A DNA stretch of 64,000 nt from Naematelia aurantialba. Its lineage: Eukaryota; Basidiomycota; Tremellomycetes; Tremellales; Naemateliaceae. The stretch spans positions 806,001-870,000 of the forward strand of contig JAKFAO010000009.1 in NCBI GenBank assembly GCA_021527695.1, written 5' to 3'. Positions within the stretch are counted from its first letter, which is position 1. Each line of letters starts with the position of its first letter. A model generated the notes under the pieces. It was not told where the DNA came from, ran no database searches, and saw nothing but the letters and a program-made list of their open reading frames with translations. Below, piece by piece: positions 1 through 11,300 of this stretch. A program made the position numbers and the translations under genes.

Positions 1-1027
1 AGTCGCAGTTTCAGCTGAACCCCCGACGCGCAGCTGTTTTCTGCATCCTTTCATCCGTCTGGCGTTTGCGCCTATCGCTCAGACGGCAAGACGACCTCCT
101 CGCCGACTGACCGGCACTCGCGCACCCTCCTTTTAGCCTCGCCACTTCCTTTCGCCCACGCTACGTTGCTCGCGGTGGCTGCGGTAAGGACCTCCTCAAG
201 GACCACATCAGCTAGGACGGGAGCTTTGTCAAAGTCGCACAAGTGAGAGACAAAGAGGAAAGCGACCCCACCGCGAGACCTGGACACGACGAGACGAGGC
301 ACTGCTACTGCGACCCAGGCGCCCTGCTTCACCTTTGGCCCCTGCTATCCCTTCCTCGTTGCCTCCGTGTCGACCTAAGCCAGTCCTTTTACCTCACCCC
401 GGGTGTCCTAGGCGATCCCGGCTAGCGTGGCTGCTTCGGGGGTACGGCTCGGCGAAGACCCCTGCTGCGCGCCATCCCCCATCAGGAGCAGGCGGCACCC
501 CTCCCTCATACCACCCACCCCTTACCCCGCCGTGACGCCGACGCCGTCGCTACCGATACGCTAGGTCCGATCATCCTATCTGTCGCTGTTTTAGCCGGTG
601 AGACCGTCCGCCAGTCTCCCGTTGAAAAAAGGTCGACGGGCGCACTGCTTTTGGGGGGATACAGACACGGTATTGGGGTCACCTCTAGCTCAAGCAAGAC
701 ACACATCTCACACGACCCATTCATCATCATTACACATCGTCTTGCGGTCACCCTTAACGGCGACTGAGCGACCGTACACTGACTTTTTCGTCGTTCAATC
801 TCTCGCCCGCGAGCCGATTCGAGGCGATTCACCCGCAGCAGCAACGGCAGCTACAACACAACACCTATTCGACTCTCCTCTTGCACCTTCACACAGCTCG
901 CAACAGCAAACTCGAGATGAACGTGCGATACCTTCAGTCTCGAATCGCGCCGCATCGCCCCGACATGGTCGACGCGAACGCCTTTTCACCCGCGGTCGTA
1001 CCGCTCTCCCGCGCGTCGATCGTCAGC
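1..1027. other. No supported gene
   Basis: Upstream region before the first confident gene. A minus-strand open stretch (72-332) has a weakly protein-like end, but I see no start, splice partner or known motif for it. The last part (about 700-1027) is presumably the promoter and 5' UTR of the thioredoxin-like gene. Nothing else is recognised. Confidence 0.4.
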
Positions 1028-2752
1028 ATGTCGGGCCCACGCACGATGCACATCGACATCACGTCCGATCCTAGCTGTCCCTTCTGCCTGCTCGGGATGC
1101 AGCAGCTCATACTGGGTGAGTTGGTTCGCACGTTACGAGAATGGGTGAGGTGAGAACGGCCTCGGCGGAGAAGTCGCGATCGCAGAGCTCTCCTTTGTGC
1201 GATCTCCTCTTGCATATCTCATCCTCTGCCACGGGTTGCCGTGCACTGCACTGCTACTGAGTATTGTGTCCTTGGTCCTCAAACCGTGCACTATGTCGCC
1301 GTCCTCCCTCCTGTGTCACATATCCTCCTCCTGCGTCGAGATAGCCTCCTGTATCTCGCGGCCAATTCCTCCTGTGCGAGTCGGCTTTCTCGCTCCTCAT
1401 CTTTCTCCTCACTGGTCTGGCTTTCCCTTGTATCTCTCGTTCTCACTCCTGTCCTACGTGCAGCCTGATCATGGCGACTGTCTGCGGCTTCACTCGTCTC
1501 AGCACCCAGCACCTATCCCCCATACTTATCGGCTTGTCCGCGCCCCCGCGCCTCGGTATCACCATGCTTCTGTCGAGCTGACTCGCCAGCACTCGACAAA
1601 TACAACAAAGTCCACCCTGCCCGCCCTCTAGAACCACACGTCCGCGTCCTGCCGTACCAGCTCAACGGCGAGCTGTCCACGGCCCCCATCGATCGGAAGA
1701 CGTACTACGCGCAAAAGTTGGGAGCGGACAAGGCTGCACAGCTGGATCAGAATATCAATGACAAGTTCCGCGCGATCGGGCTTGAGAGGTCGGTTGTCCT
1801 TCTTGACCATCGTTTCTGGCTCTCCAACTGCCTTGGACATTGCTGCTACTTGCAAGCATCTGTACCACTCGCCGTTCGCTTTAAGTTTGACATTGCCTGT
1901 TTCACTGACCGGAGCATTGCCGGCTGCACCGTTCTGGCTATTGCCCCAGTCCTAGTGCACACTGGACAATTGAGCGATTGCCCGTTGCCCGTTGCCCGTT
2001 ACCCGTTGCCCGTTGCCCGTTGCCCGTCGTTGCCCTTTGCCCATTTTCCATCACACCATCGCCATGACACCGCTATCTCGGTCCCGCACGCAAGATGCTA
2101 ACGTTCCCCAGGGCCGCAACCGCGGAAGTCTCGTCCACCCACCTCGCCCACCGGCTTCAATGCTACGCGCTGCTGACCTCGCCGTCACACCACGTCCCCC
2201 TCGTCATGGACATTCTCAAATCATACCATATCAGGGGCGTCCACACCTCGCATATCCCTACCCTCGCGCAGCTGGCCGTGCAGCACCAGGTGTTTCCGCA
2301 TAAACAGGTGGCCGAGGCGTGGTTGGCGTCAGATGCCCTAGATAGAGAGGTCAGGAGGGCGTACGTCACGGCCAAGAGGCTGGGCGTGGCGGGGGTCCCG
2401 TTTTTCGTCTTCCAGGGCAAATGGGCCGCGAGCGGAGCGATAGGAGTCGATGACTTTGTCTTGGTGAGTTGTTCGGCACGTCAATGGCGCGTGGGTTGGG
2501 TTGGGTGGGTGGTTGGCTGTCGTTGCAGTCCCAGCGCCGTTGCAGTGTTTAAGCATGAGCAGCTCCTGCTTCTCTCCAGGAATCTGGGAGAAAACTAGCC
2601 GCTGACCAGTCTAGCTGCTGGAAGAGATCGCGAAGCGAGACGACGAAGCGACGCTGTCGCCCAGCCCGACAGAAAGAGCCACGAGCGCGGAGATCGAGGA
2701 CAAGCCGGAGATCGAGGACAAGCCGGAGATCGAGGCGTGCCGTGGCGCGTGA
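1028..2752 (+). CDS. DsbA/FrnE-like thioredoxin-fold oxidoreductase
   Basis: Four exons by splice phase: 1028-1115, 1590-1788, 2112-2463 and 2615-2752, giving about 258 residues. The N-terminus carries a CPFC redox motif after a DITSDPS beta strand, as in FrnE/2-hydroxychromene-2-carboxylate isomerase proteins of the DsbA family, where it is usually CPWC. Exon 2 gives the VRVLPYQLNGEL strand, exon 3 the helical insertion (HRLQCYALL) and the cis-Pro motif GVAGVPFFVF, and exon 4 a short acidic tail with a doubled EIEDKP unit. Expected activity is glutathione or thiol-disulfide linked oxidoreduction; the substrate is unknown. Upstream in-frame ATGs at 917 and 965 could add an N-terminal extension; I chose 1028 because the fold begins just after it. 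Intron 2 is filled by a heptamer repeat. Confidence 0.85.
1977..2040 (+). repeat. CCCGTTG heptamer tandem repeat in intron
   Basis: About eight or nine near-identical copies of CCCGTTG lie inside intron 2 (1789-2111) of the FrnE-like gene. The flanking exons read through correctly when this intron is removed. Confidence 0.85.
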
Positions 2753-3467
2753 CGGCGTCCCACGGCGTCCCACGGGTCCCAGGCCGTGACGATGGGAGGA
2801 TACGGCGGAGGTGGTACGCGCCGCTAAGAAATTGATTCGAGGTGACGGTGGCGGGCGGGCAAGGTGGTGGTGCTGATGGTGGTGCTGGTGCTGGTGGTGG
2901 TGCTGATGGTGGCGAACGATGATGACGGCACGGATGATCATGCTAGTGTGAACGATGTTTGATGGCGGTATGGACGAACGATCCTTCTAACATGGCGATG
3001 TGATGGCAATGTCAATGCAGCAGGCAGAACAGACCACGCGAGAGTGAAAGCGAAGAGCATTCAGAGCGGGCACGAGCGGGCAACGAGGGCGAGCTGCTGT
3101 GGATATGCACCTGCCATCAGACCCGTCTGCACCGCTACCATGACCCTGCATCTGCACCGGTGGTCTGCATCACCGCACCCGCGACTACTATACCATCCGT
3201 GCCGCCCATGCACACTGCCACCCCATCAGCGCAGATGTGGCTCTGGTGTGCGGGAAACCTGCAAAAGTCCTTCATCCGCCCCTCGTTGAGAATGACACGT
3301 CATGCATGGTTTCCAGCTGGTGACCATGTTTCTTGCCACGGACTGGGATCACGTCTAGTCTAGGTGATCCCAGTCTTCGAGTTTGCGACTCTTCCGCCGT
3401 CGCTTTCCACGTCGTCTCCGGTTCTCAGCCTGCCGGAGCGTGCGCATTATATCACATCTAGCCAAGC
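2753..3467. other. Intergenic gap with GGTGGTGCT-type repeat and hairpin
   Basis: Between the FrnE-like gene and RPN13. It contains an imperfect GGTGGTGCT/GATGGTGGT repeat (about 2866-2925) and a perfect 12-bp inverted repeat (3341-3375). No coding sequence is supported. Confidence 0.6.
3341..3375. promoter_or_regulatory. Perfect inverted repeat upstream of RPN13
   Basis: GACTGGGATCAC at 3341-3352 is matched perfectly by its reverse complement at 3364-3375, with an 11-nt loop. It lies about 93 bp before the RPN13 start codon, so it is in the promoter or 5' UTR. It could be a dimeric factor site or an RNA hairpin; the role is unknown. Confidence 0.6.
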
Positions 3468-4932
3468 ATGGATCTCACTGCACGGCAACGCGAGCGGCTC
3501 GAGGAGCTCCAGGCGGCCCAAATCCGTGCGCTGCAGGAAACGAATCTCGTTTCGGTGCCTGCGGGACGCTGCGTTCGACGATCACCAAACGAACGATGGG
3601 TGGACGCGCAGCCTGACAAGGGGTTTCTGCAGATGCGTCTCGAGGATGATCTGATGCACCTCTGTGAGTCTGGCTACCAGGCGCTGCATAGTCCCTGATT
3701 CATCACTCGGAAGGGAAACAGCTTCATCACTCGGAAGGGAAACAGGCTTTTCAAGTAGTCTCGTGGAAAGGACAGGGAGGGGAGAGGGCATCAGACACAA
3801 CTGGCTAGCTGATACACTGTGCAGGGTGGAAGCCGAGAGGTCTTGATGTCCGAGAGGACGTGAGTCATTCGTCACTCGCAAAGTTCTCGGCTGACCAACC
3901 AGGAACTCATCGTCTTCCCTGGTGAAGCAACGTTCGAAAAGGTCGGCCAGGACCCAAGTGGCAGGACGCATGTGCTCAAGTTCTCCAGCTCTGACCAAAA
4001 GTACTTTGTCAGTGTTGCTCCCCTTGTATCTATGGTATCCAACACGACACGTGAACTGACGGCCGAGCTAGTTTTGGTTCCAGCGCGCTTCGACCGATAC
4101 GGATCTGCGCGCCGAGGTGGACATCAACTCGTTGCTCCAGGATCCTACTTATCGGTTCGTAGCCTGTCTGTCTCCCCTGTACTCGCCCTGTACGGCTACA
4201 GCTCACACCTGCGTAGTCCAGGAAGCGCTGTGCTTCCCGACCGGTCGTCTGCTGAGGCCGAAGCTGTCAGTCCACCGTCTCCGGTCGATATGCGCTCGTG
4301 GCCGCCTATGCCAGGTGCGCCTCGGCTGAGCCACGCCGAACCTGCCCCGCCGTCGGAGAGCAGCACGCAAGCCACCTCTGCCGAATCTAGCTGGGTGTCG
4401 GCAACAGAGGAACAGACGCGCATGGACATGGCGCGCATGTTGGTGGAATGGGCCCAGCAGGGCGGCGGTCTCGCGACAGCCAAAGATGGTGAGGGCTCCT
4501 CCATACCCATACCTGTGTCCTGTGATATCCGCTGGAATCTGGATGCCGGCCTGCAAGAGCGACTGACGCAGCGCAGATGCTCGGCTCAACGATGTGCTCT
4601 CGCCAGTGAATATCTCGACTCTTCTATCGACCCACCCTCATCTCGTATCGACGATCGCCCCGCTCCTCCCCGCCGAGCTGAACCTTCCTTCCAACCCGTC
4701 CGCACAGGACCTCTTGCCGATCCTCTCTGCTCCGCAGTTCACCGACGCCATCGTAAGTCTCGAACATGCCCTGAGGTCCGGGGGACTGCCAGGCGCAATG
4801 ATGCGGGAGCTAGGGCTGCCGGAGAGCGCTGGCGCGGGTGTTAGGGAGTTTTTGGACGCACTCCAGGCGCTCGGGAATGGTGAAGTAGCGGCACCGCCGC
4901 AAGACGATCAAGATAGGATGGAGACGGACTGA
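3468..4932 (+). CDS. RPN13: Proteasome ubiquitin receptor Rpn13/ADRM1
   Basis: Six exons: 3468-3663, 3825-3859, 3903-4007, 4072-4154, 4217-4488 and 4577-4932, about 348 residues. Residues about 25-125 form the Pru domain: VSVPAGR..., DDLMHLWWKPRG, ELIVFPGEATFEKV, HVLKFSSSDQKYFFWFQ and DINSLLQDP match the ADRM1 pattern, including the FWFQ strand that contacts ubiquitin or Rpn2. A linker rich in Ser/Pro follows, then a C-terminal DEUBAD domain (VLSPVNISTLL to FLDALQALG) which in this family binds the deubiquitinase UCH37/Uch2. The protein sits in the 19S regulatory particle and captures ubiquitylated substrates. Exon 2 is only 35 nt and is needed to complete the Pru core. I did not find a PACE element in its promoter. 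Confidence 0.95.
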
Positions 4933-5437
4933 GCGGAAGAGCGCCGTGAGGACTTGCTTCATTGGTGTGACGAAAAATAGGGAGACATGCGTCGATGTCT
5001 CTCCCATGCATAAGTTACACCGAAGTTGGCATTCCATGCTCTCGACGATCACCCTGGTCTTTTGATTGTTGCCCTGTTTGCAGACTAGATATGCAACCAA
5101 GCAATCAATCGCATCGAATCTAGAGTCGCAGTCACTGAAGTAAATAGTTGCGGAGGATCGAGGGCCGGACGCCGGAATCAGCGGTCACACGACCGACCAC
5201 TCGGCAAGCAGCGCTAAGGGATGCCGTTTTCGTCTCGACTCGCTCGTCGCTGATTCCGCTCACTCTGTGTTTGCATCCCCGGTCTCTGCGTTTATCTCTC
5301 TGTCTCTGTATCTGCCTCTGTCCAGCTCGACGGCGCCTCTGCCACCCCTTACAGTTCTTGGATCGATTACTGCGCTTGCGTTGGTAGCCGTTGGGCCCAC
5401 GTTGTTCGGACGCACAGCGGGGAGCGTCGCAACGGGG

Positions 5438-7368
5438 ATGGGTAGAATTACTGCGCTCGGTGCCATGGCGGCGTTTGTCGCGCCGTTGATATCTGCATTG
5501 GCGGTGCCCGAACAGGCTGCATGGAGCACTCCCGCTACGTTCGCCCAGGAGCGGTTCGACGGTCACCAAGTATGGCGGGTGGATTGGGGGTCTATCGGGC
5601 GCGACGCGCAGGACAAGCTCCTCGAATACCTGCAGGTGCGTCCAAGTCCACATCGCATATGTCGTTTTACCTTTGTGCCGTGGCGCTCTGCGCGAGCAGA
5701 CGTACGTGCTGACGTAGGGCAGCTGCTTGACGTGGATGTGTGGCGCAGCACGCCCTCAGCCCTCGACATCCGTGTTCCTCCTCATATCGCCCCCGAGATC
5801 CGACTGCTATTCCCTCCCCATACCCTCATCGACACGTTCATCCCAGACCTCCAGTCGCTCATTGACCAGTCAGCAGTGACGTCGAAGAAGCCAAAAAAGT
5901 CACAGTGGGATCTATCCACGCTTCGGACCCCGTTCTACGACGGATACCATACTTATGAGGATATCAACAAGTTTGGCGCGGCGATGGTGCAGACTTTCAA
6001 CGGTGTCGGTGGGCTTATCGTCGACGAGCTTGAGATTGGAACGACCGCAGAGGGGAGACATATCAAAGGCTGGACTGCGCATCTTGACAAGACAGAGCCG
6101 GAAGGTCCCAGCATGCATCACACTGGTGGGAAGGCGGACAAGACGGGCAAAGAGAAGGGCAAGGGGAAGAAACGTCCCGTCTCTGGTGATGACGATGATG
6201 CGGTGTACGAATTTGTCATCCAGAGCGGCCAGCATGGCCGTGAGGTAAGTCTACCCTGGCAGCGACCACCACTGTGAAGCTGACGATAACATAGTGGGTA
6301 GGACCCGCCTCGGCGCTGTATGCCTTCCATGCGCTTCTCCTCGAAGCAACCAACAACCCAGACTCCGAGGCAGCGACATACCTCCACGCCTTTGCATTTA
6401 CGGTAGTCCCGCTGCTCAATCCTGATGGATACGAGTACAGCCAGAGCCACAGCCGCATGTGGCGGAAGAATCGGCAAGATACGGGCCACAAGGGCTGCGA
6501 GGGTGAGCTTAATATCTTCTTGCCGCTTTGCAAATCCCGGCTACTAGCCTCTTGCCACTCTTGAAACTCCCGCTACTAGTACGCTGCGGACGGAACGCTG
6601 ACCCGGACAGGGATTGATCTCAACTCGAATTGGGGATACAAGTGGGGCCCTCGCAAGGCGATTGCCGCGTGCTCCGAGGCGTATCCAGGGGCAGAGCCGT
6701 TCGAGGCATACGAGACAAAGGCAATGGCGAATTACCTTGTCAACGGGACTTCAGGCAATCACGGGATCAAGCACGGGCAGAGAAAAGTGCGGGCGTTTGT
6801 CGACCTGCATTCTTATGGCCAGCTCTGTGAGTCGCTCGGCCCTTGAACCGCGATGCAGGTCGAACAGCAGCCGTTCCCACTGACCATGACGGCAGTCATG
6901 TTCCCCTTTGCGCACTCGTGTGCCGACTTTCCGCCCGACGCAGAAATGTTGATGGAAGCCGGTCTGGGTGTTGCCAAGACGATGCGTTTGCAGAGAGGCG
7001 AGGACTACCAGTCCGGCCAGGCCTGCGACATGACCTTTCGGTGAGTGTGCACCTCGAGCCTCGAGCCTCGAGTCCTGAATACGATTGTCGTCAGATTGAG
7101 TGCACGTAGCTGATCCCGCCCAGAGCCCCGGGCGACTCGATCGACTACGCGTATGGTGTGATTGACGCACGGTGGTCGTACTCTGCCGAACTGCGCGATA
7201 CCGGGACTGTGAGTGATCGCATCGCTACATTTGCGGGGGCCATGGCTGATAGCACGCCAGTATGGCTTCATGTTGCCCGTCGATCAGATTCGGCCAAATG
7301 CAGAGGAAGTCGCTGCTGGGCTCACGTACCTCGCCAAATTCATATACGCCGCCGAGATCCTCAAGTAG
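5438..7368 (+). CDS. Secreted M14A metallocarboxypeptidase with propeptide
   Basis: Seven exons: 5438-5635, 5723-6244, 6295-6502, 6611-6826, 6896-7040, 7124-7208 and 7261-7368, about 493 residues. An N-terminal hydrophobic signal (ALGAMAAFVAPLISALA) precedes a propeptide-like region. The peptidase domain shows the HxxE zinc motif as QHGREW across an exon junction, NPDGYEYS, MWRKNR (Arg127 region), the third zinc ligand in DLHSYGQL, and the catalytic Glu270 context SAELRDTGTYGFMLP. Residue 145 (bovine numbering) is Ser in DLNSNWGYKW instead of the usual Arg in NRN. The retained Glu argues against simple equivalence with yeast Ecm14, which lacks it. Residues about 215-260 hold a charged Lys/Asp insertion between the propeptide and the zinc site. 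A role in extracellular peptide processing is expected but substrate choice is uncertain. Confidence 0.9.
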
Positions 7369-7771
7369 ACGAGATGCAGCGGCCAAGCGTTGCTTGTCGC
7401 GTGCGAGGACCGAGGGCGGCGGGGAGTGTGCGTCTTGCAACAATGGTGCCTAGTAGTAGTGTTGGTCATGCAAGAAGGCGGGGACTTGTTTCTCATGCAA
7501 GCAGGGCGGGGAATGTTCGTCGTGCAAACATGGCGCGAGTGGGCGTCCGCAAGAATGGCGGCTTCGTCGTGTTGGTCAAGCCGTGTGGTGCTGTTGTACT
7601 GTATACTAGTGTCAGCGTTCCGGAAGCTTAGAGGCGCCAACAAAGGGCTGCTTGGGGCGATGCATTCATGATTGGCCGTTGGGTCTCCGTCCCGCGACGC
7701 GGCCGAACCGCCGTCCCGGCGCCACTGCATCGCTCGGCGCAGACTCACTGTGATTGTCGAGCAGACTCTGT

Positions 7772-7860
7772 ATGTCGGAGCGGGGTCAGTATGAATGTCG
7801 GAGCGGGGTCAGTATGAATGTCGGAGCGAGGTCAGTACGAGTCGAAGCGGGCCAGTATGG
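7772..7860 (+). repeat. Short tandem repeat, about 23-bp unit
   Basis: Three successive units beginning TGTCGGAGCG(G/A)GGTCAGTA, followed by a decayed fourth (GTCGAAGCGGGCCAGTATGG). Function unknown. Confidence 0.8.
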
Positions 7861-8097
7861 ATGTCTTTAGGTCTCCATCGACGAAGCTAAACTCCGTAGC
7901 TCTCAGTCGTCGGACGATGGCGCCTGACAAGCGACAAGACGCGACGGCGCTGCAGAACCATGTACATGATCCACTCGTTATGCTATGACAATACCATGGC
8001 CGTCGTATCGCCTTGCTATTCTTCACTGAAGAACGACTATTACTACTCGTACACTGTACGTTGCAGCCTCTCCTGGCCAAACAGGTCAGGTCACTAT

Positions 8098-8100
8098 TGA

Positions 8101-8134
<34 letters not shown>

Positions 8135-8265
8135 TCTCCTGTCTGCTGTCTGCTGTCTCCTGTCTCCTGTATCCTGTCGCCAGTCCCGTCTCCTGTCTCC
8201 TGTCTCCTGTCTCGTGTCTCGTGTCTCGTGTCTCCTGTCTCCTGTCTCCTGTATCCTGTCGCCAG

Positions 8266-8341
<76 letters not shown>

Positions 8342-8362
8342 ATCCTGTCGCCAGTCCCGTCT
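8098..8362 (+). repeat. CTCCTGT heptamer microsatellite array
   Basis: More than 30 copies of CTCCTGT, interrupted three times by the segment ATCCTGTCGCCAGTCCCGT, so there is also a higher-order unit of roughly 60-110 bp. It ends 27 bp before the stop codon side of the SH3/RA gene and probably lies in its 3' UTR or terminator region. Confidence 0.95.
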
Positions 8363-8388
8363 CCTGTCCTGCATCGTCGGCCACTCGC

Positions 8389-11300
8389 CTAGCTCAGACC
8401 CAGGCTGGCCAACACGTCGTCCACGTCTTTATCAAACTTGTCCAACCGCGCGCCGAGACCCTCGTAGCAGCCCCGTATATCCGGATGCACCCCCTGAAAG
8501 TCGACTTTCTCGCCGTAAAACATCCGCTCCACTTCATCCGCCTTGTCCCCTGCCCTGCTCTTGTGCGCATGCGCGCCCGTGAGCTTGGCCTTGGCGTTAT
8601 CTCGCTTGGCGTCGTCCGTCCTCTTGTACTCCCTCGCGCGGGCTTCTATCACCGCCATCATGGCTTTCATCCCAAAGTCGTCTCGGTACACCACCGGTGC
8701 GCGCGGGGTCGGGCTCGCCGACGAGATGGACCGCGTGAACACGGCGCCCGAAAAAGGCGGGGTAGGGTGGGTCGATGACGTCGCGGTCAGCGGCGTCGAG
8801 CTACCTCGGTCGTCGTCTTCGTGCGCTACGGGCGCAGAGAGGTCCGACATGATGGACGCGATCGACGGCTGCTGTCGATGGCGCGATATGATGCGGTTCA
8901 CACTCGCGGCCGTTTGGTGGTAGTTGGCCTGTCGCGACTCGGACGCCCGCGGCGTGCTGTCGGCCGCTCGACCCTCTGGCAGAGGCGATAGGTTCCGCGG
9001 CTGCGGCGTTGTACGCCCCTGTGGAGTTTGCCGACCATTGCTCGAGGCAGACTCAACAGCAGGCTCCACAGTCGCTGCCCGTCCTATACTCGAATCCGAC
9101 TTGACGCGATTGATCACCCTCTGCAGCTTTTCTTCCAGCTTGTCCTCGGGCTGTCCCGCACCACGCTCCAGCACGCCCTGCAGCAGATCCCGAGACTCCT
9201 CGCCCGTCTCGGCAGGCGTACTCGGAGCAGTCACATACGAAGACTGGTCGGTGCCGGCTCTCCGAAGCGGCGGTGCGTCGAGCAAACTCCCCCGTTCAGG
9301 CGGTTCGTCGTCTTTGCTCCATTCCTCGGCGAGAAGCTCCGAGATGTCGTATGTCTCTCCATCCCCGTTAATGTACGAATATCGGACAACCTCTCCATTG
9401 CCCTCTATCAGCCGAGACGACCGCAAGGTCCCCTTGTCGGGAAGGACCACGTCCACGCCTTGAGATTTGTTGGCATGGGCCGAGATGAGCGCTTTCTGAG
9501 TCGCTCTCGAAGCCGCTCTCTGCGCAGCGATGATCTCCTGAGGCGATAGTGATTCTCGACCTCCTGCCTCTGGAGTTACTGCACTTCCTGCCAGGTTCTG
9601 CTGTTGTCGCTGCATTGGGCCATCGATGGAGACCAAGGAAGACGAGAGCCTTCGGGGACCAACTTTGCGCAAGTAGAAGACAGGATCCGAGGGTAAGAGA
9701 TCCGCTAATGAACCCGCATTCTGGGAAAAGTCCCGCGAGCGCCGCCGCTCTTGTGGTGTCGGTCGGTCCATCGGACGCAGATTGGGCGGAGTAAGATACG
9801 CATCCAACACTTTACTGGAAGCAGCTAACACTCGCTCTGGGCTTTGTCAGCTCTGCTTTCAAATCGAACATGGTAAGCTTACCGTTATCTTGGACGGCTG
9901 CCGCGAGACTATACCGCACTCGAACCGTGCTCCTCCTTGCCCCCGTCCGGTCCTCTACAGCATCACCTCCATCAACTACACCCTCAGTTATCCCGAATCT
10001 GTCCAGGCCCTGTTCGATTGCCTCGACGACAGTTGCATTCCGCGGAAGAACAAACAAGCGACGTCTGGAATCTGACGCGTAGGCGCTATCCGCCAATGAT
10101 CGATGGTCTTTGAGAACGCTACGGGGCACGATGGCGTCACTCGATGGGTCAAACACCGATCCTTCAGGCAAATCTGGCGGCTGGATGACGAGCTGTATAG
10201 TGAAGCGGGCTGAGGGGGAAGAGAAGCGTTCTGGAGATGCTTGACCAGCAGTGTGGACCGCCAATGAGGGGTTGAATCTTTGTTGAGGTGTTGGAGGCGA
10301 AGCTGTCCCATCCGACGCAGCAGAGCGGATCGCTGGCGAGCCGGTTGTCGAAGACCACTGGCTGGATTTCATCTCGGGCGAAGACTCCTGTACCGTAGAT
10401 AGTTGTGTGCTATAACTCGAGAATTCGCTGTTGGGCTCTGGCAGGCCGTTCCCGATCTGGAAGCTTCCTGGACGACGGCGGTTGAGGTAAATCTTAACGG
10501 TCGAGTCGTCGGAGAAGTCGTTCATCCCTAATTTCGCGATAGCAGGATGAGACGACAGACTCGTGACGCTCGAGATACTGCTGATGCTCGAACGTTTGAT
10601 GGTGGGAGCGAAATCGTCAAGCCGCTTTCCTTCGTGGAGCTCGTCGGACCACCGTTGCACCGACTCTTGGAAAGCTGGTAGAGGCTTTTCGGACGGTGTA
10701 AGCTCCATCTCCTCCCCAGTGACGTCCTTGATCGTCAAGAAGTAATTGCTGTCAGCACCAGGAGTCGAAGAGCCAGATAGATGGAAGCGTTGCATCGCCT
10801 GTCGAATCAGATCTGAGCTCGACGTCGTCTCATTGATCAACACAGTTTTGAAGCTCGCTTCGGATTTGATATGCTCGCCCGCAAACACTCGCATGACATT
10901 GAGTAACGGTGGACCGCTCGGGTTGGGACTGAGAATGATGCTGCTTGGCCTCTTGGAGCCCATCGATCCATTCATGCTCGCAGCCAACCGCACAGCTGCC
11001 GCGCTTTGTGCGACCGCGGCCGCCGCCTCCGCCTGTGAAGCTGACTGCAGGTCGGATGACGGCGACGTCTTGAGGTATTTACTGCTGTATGCCTGCTGTG
11101 TCGCCTGGTCCTTTTGTTGCAGCCGAAGGCTATGGGAGATGGCAGCTGGCTGAGGAGGACTGAGACCGCCGTCTTTCATGTCGACGGCTGAACCCCGTGG
11201 ACCGAAAGACTCGTCCGATCGCCGATTCAGGCTCGCGGGCGATTCTGCAGCCCCGGAAACGATGCTATCCTCAGAAGTCCGGGTATCACTGTTAGAGATG

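Larger units (their letters stand above)
7369..8388. other. Intergenic region, repeat-rich
   Basis: No gene is supported. It contains three imperfect copies of a TGTCGGAGCGGGGTCAGTA unit (about 7772-7860) and a long CTCCTGT heptamer array ending just before the 3' end of the minus-strand SH3/RA gene. Open frames here are products of the repeats. Confidence 0.6.

Noticed and set aside
8094..8384. Long minus-strand open frames made of ETGDRRQ repeats
   Set aside because: They are the translation of a heptamer microsatellite; heptamers stay open in several frames at once and carry no real protein signal.
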